From positions 59,471,408-59,535,407 of the forward strand of contig OY829329.1 of NCBI GenBank assembly GCA_963691655.1: a stretch of 64,000 nucleotides of DNA, read 5' to 3'. This stretch comes from Toxonevra muliebris (lineage: Eukaryota; Arthropoda; Insecta; Diptera; Pallopteridae). The notes beneath the pieces were generated by a model. It was not told the origin of the DNA and searched no databases. It saw nothing but the letters and a program-made list of their open reading frames with translations. Positions 23,601 to 33,864 of this stretch are shown piece by piece (position 1 is the stretch's first letter; each line of letters begins with the position of its first letter). A program made the position numbers and the translations under genes.

Positions 23601-24539
23601 TTATCTCGCGACGTAACAGTAATGGCGGATTCGCTTCGACACACGAGACAGTGGTCGCCTTGCAAGCGTTGGTCAAATATGCAGAAAAGTATCGTGGGAG
23701 CGAGGTTAATATGGAGATAGAGGTAATTTTACCAAATGGCATCACAAATTTTATACGAATAACTAAAGAGAATGCAATGGAGCTACAAAGGATAGAGGTA
23801 AATAAAAATGATACACGAAGACATTTTATTAAATTTTAATTACTTAATAAATGGAATCTGAAATGTATAGATACCAAAAAATACGCGAAAGTTTATGTTA
23901 AAAGTGAATGGCTCGGGAGCAGTTGTAGTGCAAAGATCTTATCGTTATAATGTACTGAAGAAAGAGTCGCAGCCAAGTTTTGTATTAACAGCCGATCTGA
24001 AACCTGACAATACGATCAGTAAACGGTTTGATTTGGAAGTGTGTGCAACATATGGACCTGATGACAGTGGTGAAGCGCCGAATCTGGTTATCATGAAAAT
24101 TGATATACCCTCAGGACTTAGTGCAATATCGGAATCACTTGTGGATATAACAGACGAAATTGATAGTGTAAAGGTTAATGGAACATGATTTTTGTGATTT
24201 TTTTTTTCTTTTTACATTTTTAATTAACGTATGAAATTTTCTTGCTTTTTTTAGTCTATTGATATCACAAATGATAAAACAAATATCATAGTTTACTTTG
24301 ATAATTTTGAGCCCCATCAAAATAAATGCATCACCTCCCAAATCGAACGCTCATTTACCGTCGCGCAACAGAAAGCAGTAGCTATTAATATCAATGACTA
24401 TTATGATGTCCAGCGACAAGCTACGCATTTCTATAATATCAATTCAAGTCCGTGTGATATTTGTGAAACTGATGATGAGAATTATAATGATTGTAAAATA
24501 AGTTGTCAAACAAATTTTAATGAAACACTAATCAATTAA
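11549..24539 (+). CDS. Thioester-containing protein (TEP / alpha-2-macroglobulin family), 12 exons, thioester motif lost
   Basis: Exons by my splice reading: 11549-11800, 11861-12088, 12172-12425, 15140-15733, 15800-16073, 19363-19639, 19721-19823, 19895-20076, 20155-20687, 22913-23797, 23871-24173, 24255-24539. All introns are GT-AG, phases agree, and the total is 1389 aa, the usual insect TEP length. Residues 1-21 are a signal peptide ending SSWA|Q. Family landmarks in order: [11 protein letters not shown] (about 122-132) and [13 protein letters not shown] (211-223) in macroglobulin domains, YTFGKFVKG (246-254), [10 protein letters not shown] (564-573), [10 protein letters not shown] (647-656), the thioester position (879-885), the alpha/alpha TED barrel with DGSYGVF and STWLTAYV (930-951), and the receptor-binding-like domain with NDYY (1342-1345) and cysteines at 1320, 1362, 1365, 1375 and 1379. 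TEPs are secreted haemolymph immune factors that tag microbes. Here GCGEQ is replaced by GLGEP, so covalent tagging is not expected. The length fits the Tep1-4 type rather than Mcr. Family assignment is firm; the exact orthologue is unknown. Confidence 0.93.
12426..15139 (+). other. TEP intron 3 (2714 bp), enlarged by repeats
   Basis: Donor follows TCGAG at 12425 and acceptor is AAATTAG ending at 15139. The intron joins codon AG|A in frame. It holds the 1.1 kb foldback element (13388-14482); 12430-13380 has AT-rich sequence with scattered AGTGCTT / AAGCGCTTA words and no gene. A 97-codon open frame at 14629-14922 has no recognisable domain and I do not call it a gene. Confidence 0.8.
13388..14482. 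repeat. Foldback element with about 340-bp inverted arms in TEP intron 3
   Basis: The sequence 13388-13742 recurs as its reverse complement at about 14152-14482, with only scattered substitutions and small gaps. Shared blocks include CACTACGTCACAA, CAAACGATAGTATTT and GGTCAAAAA. The arms enclose about 410 bp. There is no coding capacity. The layout suggests a non-autonomous DNA transposon with long terminal inverted repeats. I could not fix a target-site duplication, so the ends may be off by some bases. Confidence 0.75.
16160..16735. repeat. Foldback array of about 43-bp units in TEP intron 5
   Basis: A unit containing CGCAACCAAAATTTTATTTT followed by GGTTACCCATAA is repeated about four times with variation at 16170-16390. 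It reappears reversed and about twice at 16620-16720 (TGGTCATGGGTAACC, TTTTGGTTGGGATATTGGTTGC). The pattern resembles a non-autonomous foldback element whose arms are internally tandem. No open frame or family is recognised. Confidence 0.6.
16742..16960 (+). mobile_element. SINE copy, internally deleted (CCTAA-tail family)
   Basis: The sequence matches the fuller SINE at 37186-37490 in the same orientation, with shared blocks such as GAAGTATATGAGAATTATAA, CACCGCCGTTCGGAA, ACTATGTGGTATCACAATGG and GCCGTTCAGGCCTAA. The region between the tRNA-like head (CCCTCGTTAGTCTAGTGGG) and the body lacks the B-box part found in the longer copy. It lies directly before the non-LTR fragment in TEP intron 5. 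Confidence 0.7.
16965..18964 (+). mobile_element. Non-LTR retrotransposon fragment, CR1/Jockey-like, interrupted
   Basis: Two separated coding pieces of one reverse transcriptase are seen in several frames. The first, about 16975-17215, includes FINDLL-type sequence and the catalytic block read as S-L-A-D-D-S-T (equivalent of F-A-D-D). The second is 18240-18800. It ends in a run of A at 18950-18964, the expected 3' tail. Between 17220 and about 18220 lies unrelated sequence, probably a later insertion; it includes a duplicated ATGCTATCTCGCTTATTCT near 17430-17475. Multiple stops make it non-functional. Confidence 0.7.
18381..18665 (+). pseudogene. Reverse transcriptase C-terminal fragment
   Basis: This 94-codon open stretch has the typical end of a non-LTR reverse transcriptase: [17 protein letters not shown], then [15 protein letters not shown], then SLEHRRN and [11 protein letters not shown]. 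It is a remnant of the element that spans 16965-18964; frames before and after continue the same protein but are broken. Confidence 0.8.
20625..20645 (+). other. Degenerate thioester site of the TEP protein
   Basis: The codons read G-L-G-E-P-N-M, where active family members have G-C-G-E-Q-N-M. The cysteine codon is now CTT (Leu880) and the glutamine codon is CCA (Pro883, one base from CAA). The surrounding residues still match the family (following I-K-F-x-P-N, then L-L-N-Y-L), so this is substitution in place and not a misread exon. Without Cys and Gln, no internal thioester can form. Confidence 0.9.
20711..21994 (+). mobile_element. Tc1/mariner-superfamily transposon with DD37E-type spacing
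   Basis: Terminal inverted repeats of about 30 bp are seen at 20711-20740 (AAGGAGTGAGATTGAAAAAA...) and 21965-21994, with 29 of 30 positions matching. Between them lies one transposase gene in + orientation. Element length is about 1.28 kb, normal for the superfamily. The left flank has TA; the right flank does not show a clear TA, so the duplication has decayed or my end is a base or two off. It sits wholly inside intron 9. Confidence 0.88.
20852..21805 (+). pseudogene. DD37E-type transposase, interrupted
   Basis: Residues 1-146 hold the paired helix-turn-helix DNA-binding region ([21 protein letters not shown]) and a GSGRKQG hook. A TGA at 21290-21292 stops the frame, which then continues in the same frame with LMDNEAYV (first catalytic Asp), [12 protein letters not shown] (second Asp) and [11 protein letters not shown] (catalytic Glu). 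I count 37 residues between the second Asp and the Glu. Near the end the frame shifts: the expected C-terminal tail is readable in other frames up to about 21872. It is therefore a young but dead copy. Confidence 0.85.
22913..23797 (+). other. Exon 10: thioester-domain (TED) alpha/alpha barrel
   Basis: This 295-codon exon, the largest in the gene, encodes repeated helical pairs typical of the TED. Landmarks are [15 protein letters not shown], the PNGSF turn, [53 protein letters not shown]. It begins and ends in phase 0. The barrel looks intact although the reactive site just upstream (in exon 9) is lost, suggesting that the fold is still under selection. Confidence 0.85.
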
Positions 24540-24566
24540 GAATATATTGTGTGTAAATATATATGA

Positions 24567-24572
24567 AATAAA
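24567..24572 (+). terminator. Polyadenylation signal of the TEP gene
   Basis: AATAAA begins 28 bp after the TAA stop codon, followed by AT-rich sequence. It is the only canonical hexamer close to the stop and supports 24539 as the real gene end. Confidence 0.7.
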
Positions 24573-24904
24573 ATATAAATTTTTAGAGAAATATACCCAT
24601 AGTAATAAATATATTTCCACTATAAAATATTCAGTGGAAATTCACTATTACAACAAATTAAAGGTTTTGTTAATTGCTTTGTATATATCTTGTACTGCGA
24701 CATATTAATGCAAAAAAATTTAATTTCTTAATGTCCTTGTCTAGATTTAATTTGAAGTTAAATGTTTAACCAGGAGGAAATAATTATACTTCCACATGAT
24801 GCAATCGTGATATTTATAAACTTTACTTTAACAAATCTTACAGACAACGCATTGTAGACATTGCACAACATTCCGCCACAAGTTATTTAAAAATTTTGTA
24901 CTTG

Positions 24905-25197
24905 TAAGTCATTGTCAAGCAAAAATGGGGCATGGTAGCAATTTTCTGCGAAAGACATTGGAAAAATAATGCTTCATAAAAAATGGGGAATGTCTAATAG
25001 CGAAATTGCATGAAGTATTAACATATCACATGTAGGCGTGATAAACGTAAAAAAAAAGAAGTTAATATATGCCAAAATAAAGCGGCTTGGATGACTTATA
25101 ATCATGAATACACTGAAAGCTACGAGCTTCAAAAAACTTATTAAATCTGAAATTCGAAGTGATTTGGATTTAAATATTTTCACAAGACGTATTTGAA
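24905..25197 (+). pseudogene. Tc1-like transposase N-terminal fragment (degenerate)
   Basis: A broken frame reads FSAKDIGKIM, then WGMSNSEIA, a stop, SINISHVGVINV, and later KKLIKSEIRSDLDLNIFTRRI. The GMSNxEIAxxIxxSH pattern is the DNA-recognition helix of many Tc1-like transposases. Several stops and one frameshift are present. No terminal repeats were found, so only a fragment is claimed. Confidence 0.45.
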
Positions 25198-25385
25198 ACA
25201 TTTTGCATTATTGTAAACATCTTACAGTAAGGGTTAGCCTCCCCTAAACACTCATCACAAAAAGGCATGTTTCGAATTTACAACATCACATTTGTAATGG
25301 ACCGGTCAATGCGAAACGATTGTTTTTGGCAACGAAAAACGTTCACATTAGATATTTCTGACTGGTATAACCTTTTTTGGTAGTA

Positions 25386-26623
25386 TTGGGAGTATGAATG
25401 TATAAACTCGTAATTGTGACTAACTTCATATCTATCATACGCGCCATTTTTTTTTGACATTAACAGCTATTCTATCTCGAAGAGCGCCAAAAATACTATA
25501 AGAATTGATCTGTCAAATAATTTTCATAATTTTACAAAAGTATTTTACTATAGCTGAAAATGTCGAATTTCGTGCCAACAAAACAACATTTGCGGGAAGT
25601 TTTAATTTGCTTCTTCCATTTAAAGAAAAACGCAACTGAAGCACATCGTTTACTCACTGAAGCTTATCCTGACTGTGCTATAGACGTTAGAATGTGTCAG
25701 GTGTGGTATGCCCGTTTCAAAAGTGGTGATTTTGATGTTGAAGACAGGGAACGTTCAGGCGGCCCGAAAAAGATCGAAAATGAAGAATTGAGGGCATTAC
25801 TCGAAGAAGATTCATGTCAAACGCAACAAGAACTTGCAGAATCTTTAGGAGTTGATCAATCAACCATTTCTAAACGATTAAAAGCATTGGGAATGATTCA
25901 AAAGCAAGGAAATTTGGTGCCGTACGAATTGAATTCACATGTGAACTGCTGATTGAACGACAGAAAAGAAAGGGTTTTCTGCATCGTATTGTGACTGGCG
26001 ATGAACAGTGGATACGTTACGATAACCCAAAGCGTAAAAAATCATGGGGACCGGACATGCATATACATCAACGGCAAAGCCGAACATCCATGGATCCAAG
26101 CTCATGCTGTGTCTTTGGTGGGATATGAAAGGTGTCGTGTATTATGAGCTGTTGAAACCGAATGAAACGATCACTGGCGACCGCTACTGACTACAATTGA
26201 TGCGTTTGAGGCGAGCATTGAAGGATAAGAGGCCAGAATTTGAGAATAGACACGACAATGCTCGGCCGCATGTTGCAAGGCAAGTAAAAACATACTTGGA
26301 AACGCTGAAATGGGAAGTGCTACCCCACCCGCCGTATTCTCCAGACATTGCTCCTTCTGATTACCACTTGTTCTGATCGATGACACATGGCTTGGCTGAA
26401 CAGCACTTCCGTTCTTTCGAAGAACTCAAAAAATGGGTCGATTCATGGATAGCCTCAAAAGATGAGGAGTTTTTGCGACGCGGAATCCGTATGCATCCAA
26501 AAAGATGGGAAAAGGTTGTGGCTAACGATGGACAATACTTTAAAGAATAAATTTATAATCACTTTTCACAATAAATGTCCAAATTACGAAAAAAAATACG
26601 AGTTTATACATTCATACTCCCAA
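25386..26623 (+). mobile_element. Mariner element, Mos1-like (mauritiana-type)
   Basis: Perfect terminal inverted repeats of 27 bp (starting TTGGGAGTATGAATG) lie at 25386-25412 and 26597-26623, and a TA duplication flanks each end (25384-25385, 26624-26625). The 1.24 kb length is slightly short of a standard mariner. The interior encodes one transposase in + orientation, broken by small deletions. Confidence 0.93.
25560..26550 (+). pseudogene. Mariner transposase pseudogene
   Basis: The first 125 codons are open and contain the helix-turn-helix regions (NATEAHRLL, KSGDFDVEDRERSG, QTQQELAESLGVDQSTISKR) and the linker motif VPYEL. A small out-of-frame deletion follows at about 25930. The rest can be read in shifting frames: HRIVTGDEQWIRYDN (first catalytic Asp), [14 protein letters not shown], an N-A-R-P-H-V-A block (second Asp), HPPYSPDIAPSDYH (third Asp), ending at KRWEK-like sequence and a stop. 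The protein resembles Mos1 in layout; the copy is inactive. Confidence 0.88.
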
Positions 26624-26629
26624 TAGATT

Positions 26630-28140
26630 TAATCCGAATTCAGTCTGACGATCCCGAAATTGAAATAAGGTCTTTCTGAACTAAATCAGATTTAGTTGTA
26701 TTCAAATAGGTTATGTCTGAATTTGATCTGACTTTTTCGATTGACGCTTTCTAATTTCAATTTCACTGTTTCTGAATTTAAATTAAGACTTTCGAATTCT
26801 GAATTCGAATAAACAGATTGAATTCAGAAAGTAAAATCGATTCTTTCTGAATTTATTCTTACAATTCCGAATTTAAATTGCCACATAGGGAGTTTGAAAC
26901 ATGTTGAGACTTTTCTCTAAAAACTTTTAGCAGTTTTATGACACAACTGACGAAACTGTCGTGCTAACAGCGACGATGACATTATCATCATTGAAACTAA
27001 AGAAATCATGCATCCCTAATAATTTCAGGGATCGGCTGAAGAAACAAACATATTTTTGACTATTTACTTTAGTACAAATCACAATTCCAATCAGTATGAA
27101 ACAACAAAACTACATAAGTTCTGGCTGCATATTCGTTGGATTTTTTTTTCTTTTACAAAATTGTCAATTGCAAAATATATTTATGTAGATGTCGTAACGC
27201 CTAAGGGAACTTAAATATAAACGCCCCTTTTTTATTTCAATTCAAATGAATTTTTCAGCCCTCTTCTCAGTCACACAAACAAACTCAAAAAAAGAAAAAG
27301 GAACAACGAATGTCACAAACAATAAATTCAAAAAATAACAACAAACAAATGCACACACAAGAGATTTTTATTTGAAAATATAATTGAATGAGATAACACC
27401 TGAGGCCTGCAGGCAGACAGGCGTCTGCAGAGCAGGGGGGAAGTGCAGACAATCGTATGAGGTGTTCCAGAAGCACACGGCATACTCCACAATACAGCGT
27501 AACAAATTAACTTTTGCAAATAATAAAAAATTAGCAAAAACAAACGAATGTCGTGAGAGAAAGTATGAATACGGCCTTTGAATAAATGCGCGCATTTACC
27601 AAAACATAAAGTTGTTTTATCGTCGAAAATTCTATAGAAATAGTCGCTGAGATTAGCGATTTGCAATCAATTTTATTCAGGGACCGTAATTATTATAAGC
27701 AATATCAAAAAATCGAAATTTAATAATTATTTTGTGATTTTAATTACTTTCGATCAACGATAATTATAATAATAATAATAATCCTCCAACATATTAACCC
27801 TTTGGCATCAACAATTATGCAATAACCGTACTCGCAATAATACCGATTTATGAGGTTTTGAGTTTTTCATTTTAAAAAAAAAAATTAAACTCAACCAATA
27901 ATTTTTATTCCCAAGCAAAAAAATAAAACTCAAAAACTAATTTTTATTTCTAACCAAAAAAATTTAACTCAAACCATAATTTTAATTCTAGAAAAATAAA
28001 ATAAAAATCATAAATTGATTTTTTTGGTTGAGCAAAAACATAAAAATCAAAAACTAATTTTTAAACCAGATTTAAAAAATAAAAATCAACAGATAATAAT
28101 TATTTTCGACTTTTAGGGGTAGTGTTCAAAAAATAAAAAT
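26630..28140. other. Non-coding stretch with short degenerate repeats
   Basis: 26640-26900 carries variants of TTCTGAATTTAAATT; 27865-28140 carries variants of AAAACTCAAAAACTAATTTTTATT. Small open frames around 27328-27670 have no recognised domain. No gene is called. Confidence 0.45.
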
Positions 28141-28860
28141 CTTTACTGGTTTCAATAAAGCGTGCAGCCAGTATCATTTTGGTGTACTCAACTATGCCCT
28201 CCGACATTTAGATCATGTTGATTTTTTTCATTTAATTTTGTAAAATAATCATTATTATTGGTACTTGATTTTATTGCATTTCCATACAAATTTGAGAATA
28301 AACGACGTTTACATTTGCGTGCGTGAGAAATAAATTCGGCAGTTATGCTCTTTGTCGAGGCAATTACGGTTATTCGTTGTACTCTTCCCTTCTCTTCTTC
28401 TCTCGTTTACAAACTAAAAAAAAAAAAAATTGCCTAATATAAAAGAAGACTTTGATCGCATTCACAAGTCATATTCAGTATTTGTTAAAACCAAGCGAAA
28501 AGTGGGATATGTATGCATTTCGAAACATCGACTTAACTAAAGTAGTTCATTAAAACGAAAGTCAATGGGTAAAAAAGCCCAGATGCCAAGTCAAATTAGT
28601 CAAAGCCTAGATTTTTTTATGCGTATTCCCTTTTCTTGTTGATCTATTTTTTTAAGGTCGCATACTAACATTATTTCAAGAATTCTCTCTTGTACACTGA
28701 GGAAAAAAATGCTGTTATATTAAACGGAAAGGATGTTAAACCAACAGTTTTTACTGTTAAATCCCATCCAAAAGTGAACTCTGTTTTATTAACAGACAAA
28801 GTGCTGTTGCTTTGAAAAACAAAAACTGCAAAAATGTAACTGCCAAAATTCTTCACGCTA

Positions 28861-28922
28861 TGGCCTAGTTGTCTAGTGCGCAAGCAAGCAGGCAGCCACA
28901 TGCGGCTAAGGTTCAAATCCAA
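28861..28922 (+). other. tRNA-derived pol III head (SINE-like), + strand
   Basis: An A-box-like TGGCCTAGTTGTCTAG and a good B box GGTTCAAATCC lie about 50 bp apart. The acceptor and T-stem pairings are poor, so it is a tRNA-derived SINE head rather than a working tRNA gene. Confidence 0.45.
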
Positions 28923-29057
28923 CAAATTTCTTTTTATATATATTTTTTTTAATAAATTTCAAAGTCAAAAATAAAAAATTATTTTTGAACTATTTTTTTC
29001 TTTTTGTTTTTATTTACTATTATCGTTTTAAATTATTTTCTCTTGAATTGCTTTTTC

Positions 29058-29136
29058 TCAGGCTCGAACCTGTGGCCGAAAAACATTCGCATGATGACCG
29101 TGGAACAACGTGCTTACTAATTGTGCCACATAACCA
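29058..29136 (-). other. tRNA-derived pol III head (SINE-like), - strand
   Basis: On the - strand an A-box-like TGGCACAATTAGTAAGC is followed by a perfect B box GGTTCGAGCC. The T-stem pairs at four of five positions, but the other arms do not fold well. It points toward the similar + strand head at 28861. Confidence 0.45.
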
Positions 29137-29318
29137 AATTTACTTTCAAGGAATTCTGTTTGTTTTACTCTTTCAATGTTTCGAGCACTAATTACTGTTT
29201 TTAAACTCTTTGAGGCACACGATTTAAAAAATAAAAACTCCAGTTGTACAGAATTTTTTTGGGTTTATAGCATTGACAACTGAATGAGAAACTGTAAATA
29301 AAATGTTGAACTATATGA

Positions 29319-29572
29319 CTATACTCAGAAAAAAATCACATGGAATCTATATGAAAATCCTACTATTTCAATAGGATTTGGTCTTTTGGTATTTTCCCAT
29401 AATTTTAATAGTTTTTAGATAATCATTTTTGATATAATTTAGCTATATTATGGTATATCTTATTGATTTCATGGTACAGTTCTATTGATTTCATTAACAC
29501 TATTAATTTAATGGTATAAAAAGCAATGGGACGTTTTTCGTGATTAATGGTATGTTTTTTTCTGAGTGTATA
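29319..29572. mobile_element. Small MITE with CTCAGAAAAAAA ends
   Basis: ATACTCAGAAAAAAATCA at the left is matched by the reverse complement of TTTTTTTCTGAGTGTATA at the right. The element is about 250 bp, AT-rich and non-coding. A target duplication was not settled. Confidence 0.5.
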
Positions 29573-29828
29573 AGTAATTTCAATTTGTCGAGGTGGGCTA
29601 AAATATATCCCACCATGCATAAAAAACTAAGCAGAAGTTGGGACAATTATCGTACCTAACCTTAAAGAGTTAACTATGCAAGAGAGAGTAAGATATACAA
29701 ATTTGAAATACTCAATCAGGCTGTCTTTGTCTAGCATTATTTCTAAAAATAGACCGTAAAAAATTTTGAAATTGTGTTAGTGAAAGCCAAAATTTTGTTA
29801 TTGTATTGGAGTTTCCATTAGCCTTGTT

Positions 29829-30529
29829 CAGTGTTGATTCGATACCCACATAGTATCGATACTTTTACTCATTATTTGTATCGAATAAAAGTATCGATGC
29901 TACCGAAAATATCGGACAAAAGTATCGAATATGTACTTGTATCGAATACTTGTTGAAAGAGACAAATTACTCTTTTTTAAGTGGTTGTCAAGTAAAATAT
30001 TCAGGACAGAACGGCCCATTGTGATACAACATGGTTGAGCCTACAGTTTACACTACTCAACATGATTTTTTTCACGATAAATCATGGTTTTATAATAGAA
30101 GGAAAACTAATCAACAGATCAAAGCTTGTTAAAAGTATTTTATTTTTATGAAAAGGTTTCAATAAACATTATGTTCTACATGCATGGCCGGAAATATCTT
30201 CTAGAACTTCAATACTGTACTGCAATATTGTCATACTTTGAAATATTGCAATATGGACTGAAATATTTTGAATAATTCTGCAGTAGCATTTTGTAATATA
30301 TTATTGATTGCTGTAAAATATTGTAAAATAATCCACAATTTTAAATATTGTATAGCAATATTTCAGTTTTTTAAATAAATATTTTCCAAAAGTATCGATT
30401 ATCGGATACTGACCCTTTTTCCCGATACCAGGTAAAATACTTATGTCATAGCATCGAGTAAAAAAAGTACTTGAATCGAATGAAAGTATCGAGTTTTTAC
30501 TTGTATTTACTTGTATCGAATCATCACTA
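29829..30529. mobile_element. hAT-type non-autonomous element with TATCGATAC-rich ends
   Basis: Ends CAGTGTTGATTCGATAC and (reverse) TAGTGATGATTCGATAC form inverted repeats with many internal copies of GTATCGA. The 8-bp flanks GCCTTGTT and GCCTATTT agree at six of eight positions, consistent with an old hAT target duplication. A reversed piece of the CCTAA-tail SINE lies inside at about 30005-30052. Confidence 0.65.
30005..30052 (-). mobile_element. SINE 3' fragment (CCTAA-tail family)
   Basis: On the - strand the block AAACTGTAGGCTCAACCATG, then TATCACAATGGGCCGTT matches the body of the SINE at 37186-37490. It is short and truncated on both sides. Confidence 0.6.
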
Positions 30530-31099
30530 GCCTATTTTGGCAGGGTTATGAACTAAACTGTCAACACAAAATAAAAAACTGTTGAATCAAACACATTGCG
30601 TTCAATACAACAGATGAACTGTTAAAATCACCGTTTTTTTTCTCGGTATATAGACTGAAAAGAATTTAGACTGACACTACCTCGGGTTCGCAAAGAAATG
30701 ATCCATAACTACCTTAGTCGTCCACAGAGGATTCGATTGCTTCTATGTTCTGATAACTGCTTGAATATCTGGGTGAACAAATCGCAAAAAAACACTCCAA
30801 GAGGCATTTCTGAAATGACTTTTTTTAGGTTGCTTAAAGCCGAGGAACATTTTCCGGCTTAGCATAAGCATAGGATATTTTCCAAGAATATGTTTTGCAG
30901 TTTCGGCATCCTCCTTACAAAATCAACATAACTCATTATTGCATATTCTCAGTCTTAATTAGAGGCACTAAACAAAAAAGAAAGAACGTATGTCTATCCT
31001 TGCCTTGTAATGGTTTCAGGTTTGCGCGGATTCAAAATAATATATTCAAGTGGAAAAAAGTAGGAATTATACAGACCCTAACCAGAACCGTGCTTTAAT

Positions 31100-33860
31100 T
31101 TTTACCGGTTCAGTCATCATATCTGCATTCATTATTCATAAAATTTTTATTATCACTTTTTTCCATACAATTCTCAATTTAAATCAGCTATAAATCCAAT
31201 TTAACTGGAAAAAATATTGCACAAATTCCATTAATGTATGACAAGTGTTGACAATTCGTTTGAATGACGCGGGCAATTCTCAAGAGATTCGGCGTTTTTT
31301 ATACAAAAAAAAAAAAAAACAAAAAAAAAAAGCGAGCAGCTTGTTTTTGTGGTCTTGCTCTGTATGTCTGTAGTTAGTTATTGAAGAATCGGTAAATCTG
31401 CAAAATAAAGAAAGCGCGAACGAGGCATTCCAGAGAATGAACACAAAAACAAAAAAACAAAAAAACAAAAAAAACAAGTCCAAAAATTCACCAATAACAA
31501 AAACAACGAACAACATCAGCAAAATATCGCAATGATCATAAATATTATTCAATTTTGATATTCGCCGTTTATCGCACCTTTCAACTGATATGAATGTAAA
31601 ATTATTTGCACATAGGGCAAAACAGCAACGCACACACACACATACACAGAGAGATCACGAAACATTTCATCTGCAATGCTATAAGAGATATATCGACAAA
31701 GTACACGCACATACACACACACACACACACACACAGTATCTTTGCAGCTAGCCTTAAAAGGGATTTTCATTTTTCACACATACAAACACAGATGCAACAA
31801 CAGCAAAAGGTGTTGAAGCAAATGATGCTGCTGTTGCTGATTCTGCTGTTGTTGTTGGTTGTTGCTGCTGTTACTCTTTTAAAAAAATTTGTTAAACAAT
31901 AAGCTAAGCTAAACAACAACAAGTAACCAGAATAACGCTGGTTAAAGAAGCAGAAAAGCTAAAAAGCAAAAAAGAAAAATCTGTTGCATAAATGAAATGA
32001 CAAAATGTGCAAAATATTTCAACAACAGCACACTGAACGAGAGGCGGCAATAATACGGTGATGATGATGACGACGACAACGCACAGACACCACGCTGTCT
32101 GGCAAATGTTGTTGGCAGTGCATACATACGTACAGACATAGACATTTGTTCGGAATCTGTTAGCAAGCAAGGGAATACCATTTTTGTTGTTGTTTCGATA
32201 GCAACAATACCCAAACAATCCCCAGCTTCCACCACAAACAGAGAGAGCGACAAGTCATACTTAAGTAAAACGCGCATTTTGACTAGTACACTCAACGAGA
32301 AAATTTTGTAAAAATAAATGTATCATGATCGTTTCGGGTGCTGATAATGACTACAGCTGATATTAGAGTTCAACACAAAAAAACAAGGTTCCGAAAATGA
32401 ATCCAATTACATTTGATTTATATTTTACGCGGGTTTAAAGTTAAACCATTTTTGGCTAACCTAAGATTTTTTGGTTATGTTTTCTTCTGAGATTGGTTAA
32501 GTTTTCAGCGACTGTCAGTTGTCTGGAAAATATTCTTCGAAAAGTTTTATTATAAGTTACTGAAGGCTTAAATCTTCTCAGATGGAAAACTAACTAAGGT
32601 TCTTAGATTTAATTTTAAATTTAAACTAAAGTATAATTTAAATCAGATATATTTAAACTTTTAAAACAAAGACAAACCTTGTTATTTTTGCAAAATATGA
32701 CAGTGTAGACTGTCAAGACAAAGACAAATCCAGCCAAGACCCCTGGATGAGTTAAAAAAAGAAGATATTAATGCCAACTAATACAAAAACAGTTGAGCTG
32801 GATGGTAAGCTTAGTTCAGTTCCGGATGGTTTGTGTGAAGAAGGAATTTTCGTCTTGAAGATTTTTCACGTAGCTGTTGAGTGTTTTGAAAGTCTCAAGC
32901 ACTTGTCTATCTATAGCGAAATCATGAGGTAATGAGATTACTGATGAGAAAGGGTTAATGGCCCATAATCATTGGCTCTAAGTCTATGAAATCCTACAGA
33001 TGTCAGTTAGAAAGGAGTGCTTAAAAAGTATAGGCTCGTGTAATTAAATCTTATGTAGTTAAAGGAGTTTCGTTTTTGTTCTGGTCTCTGCAACTATACC
33101 TTGAGCTTACGCAAAGATTGATTACGTAAGTTTGCCTCTGATATAGCATAAGAGAAGAGTTTGTTGTACCTTCGGTTATCTTATTGTTGGGAAAATTGCT
33201 ATTCCAAAGGAAAATGAAATTGATAAAGACTCAGCAGCATTTAGGAGTAAAAGTAATACCAAGTTTGACAAACTTGCAAATTTTTTTCTAAATTCTACAA
33301 TGGTTTATGCTCGATTTTCTGTGAGTGTGTGATTATTTCACATTCAACTAAAGTCAATTTCTTTGGTTCTTTTTTTTTGTTTCCTTCGTTTTGCAGCTTA
33401 TTAGTAAAACGTTTGTTGAAAATATTGAGTTTTTTGTTAGATACTTTTAGTGTTAATATGAAATCATACTGAATATCTGATTTGATATGTTCAGGAACAT
33501 CTCACATATCGCTTACTAATCTACTAAATGTTTATACATTTCATGCAAAATTATGATTGGAATCTTATATGTTTAGCATTTGCTTATGTTTCCTTTCCCC
33601 CTTTTGGAATCTATTAAAATTTTCAGTTGAATTTATTTTTACATATTTTTCTTTTATGAATGTTATGAATAAATGCATAAAGTTGAAATGCACTGTAGAG
33701 TAAAATTCATAAAATTATGAAATTTAAAGGCAGCGATATTCTATCAATAATAACTGGCGGTATCAGGAATTTGGTTATCAGTTTGTGGTTAAAATAGAAG
33801 ATCACAAAGCAAATCAAAAATTTATTCGGACAAAGTAACTCTGGCCATAATTCTAAATCT
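31100..33860. other. Non-coding stretch with AC, CAG and CAA tracts
   Basis: 31710-31735 is a run of AC repeats; 31795-31880 is rich in CAACAG / GCTGTTGTT words. 31600-32300 is less AT-rich than its surroundings and might be an untranslated exon of an undetected gene, but no coding exon with clear splice sites or domain was found. Confidence 0.35.
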
Positions 33861-33864
33861 TGTA

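Larger units (their letters stand above)
28694..30648. mobile_element. Possible MITE remnant with ACTGAGRAAAAAA ends, carrying nested insertions
   Basis: The left end TACACTGAGGAAAAAAATG at about 28694 and the right end near 30648, read in reverse (TATACCGAGAAAAAAAACG), are related, and both are followed by AACAG-rich sequence. The interior contains tRNA-like heads and other elements. The ends are diverged, so this is a tentative call. Confidence 0.3.

Noticed and set aside
23892..23894. Alternative acceptor for TEP exon 11 just before TTT-ATG
   Set aside because: It would remove the IPKNTRK segment, which fits the family pattern before the NGSG turn. The acceptor at 23870 keeps the frame and the segment.
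28861..28922. A functional tRNA gene
   Set aside because: A and B boxes are present but the acceptor and anticodon stems do not pair.
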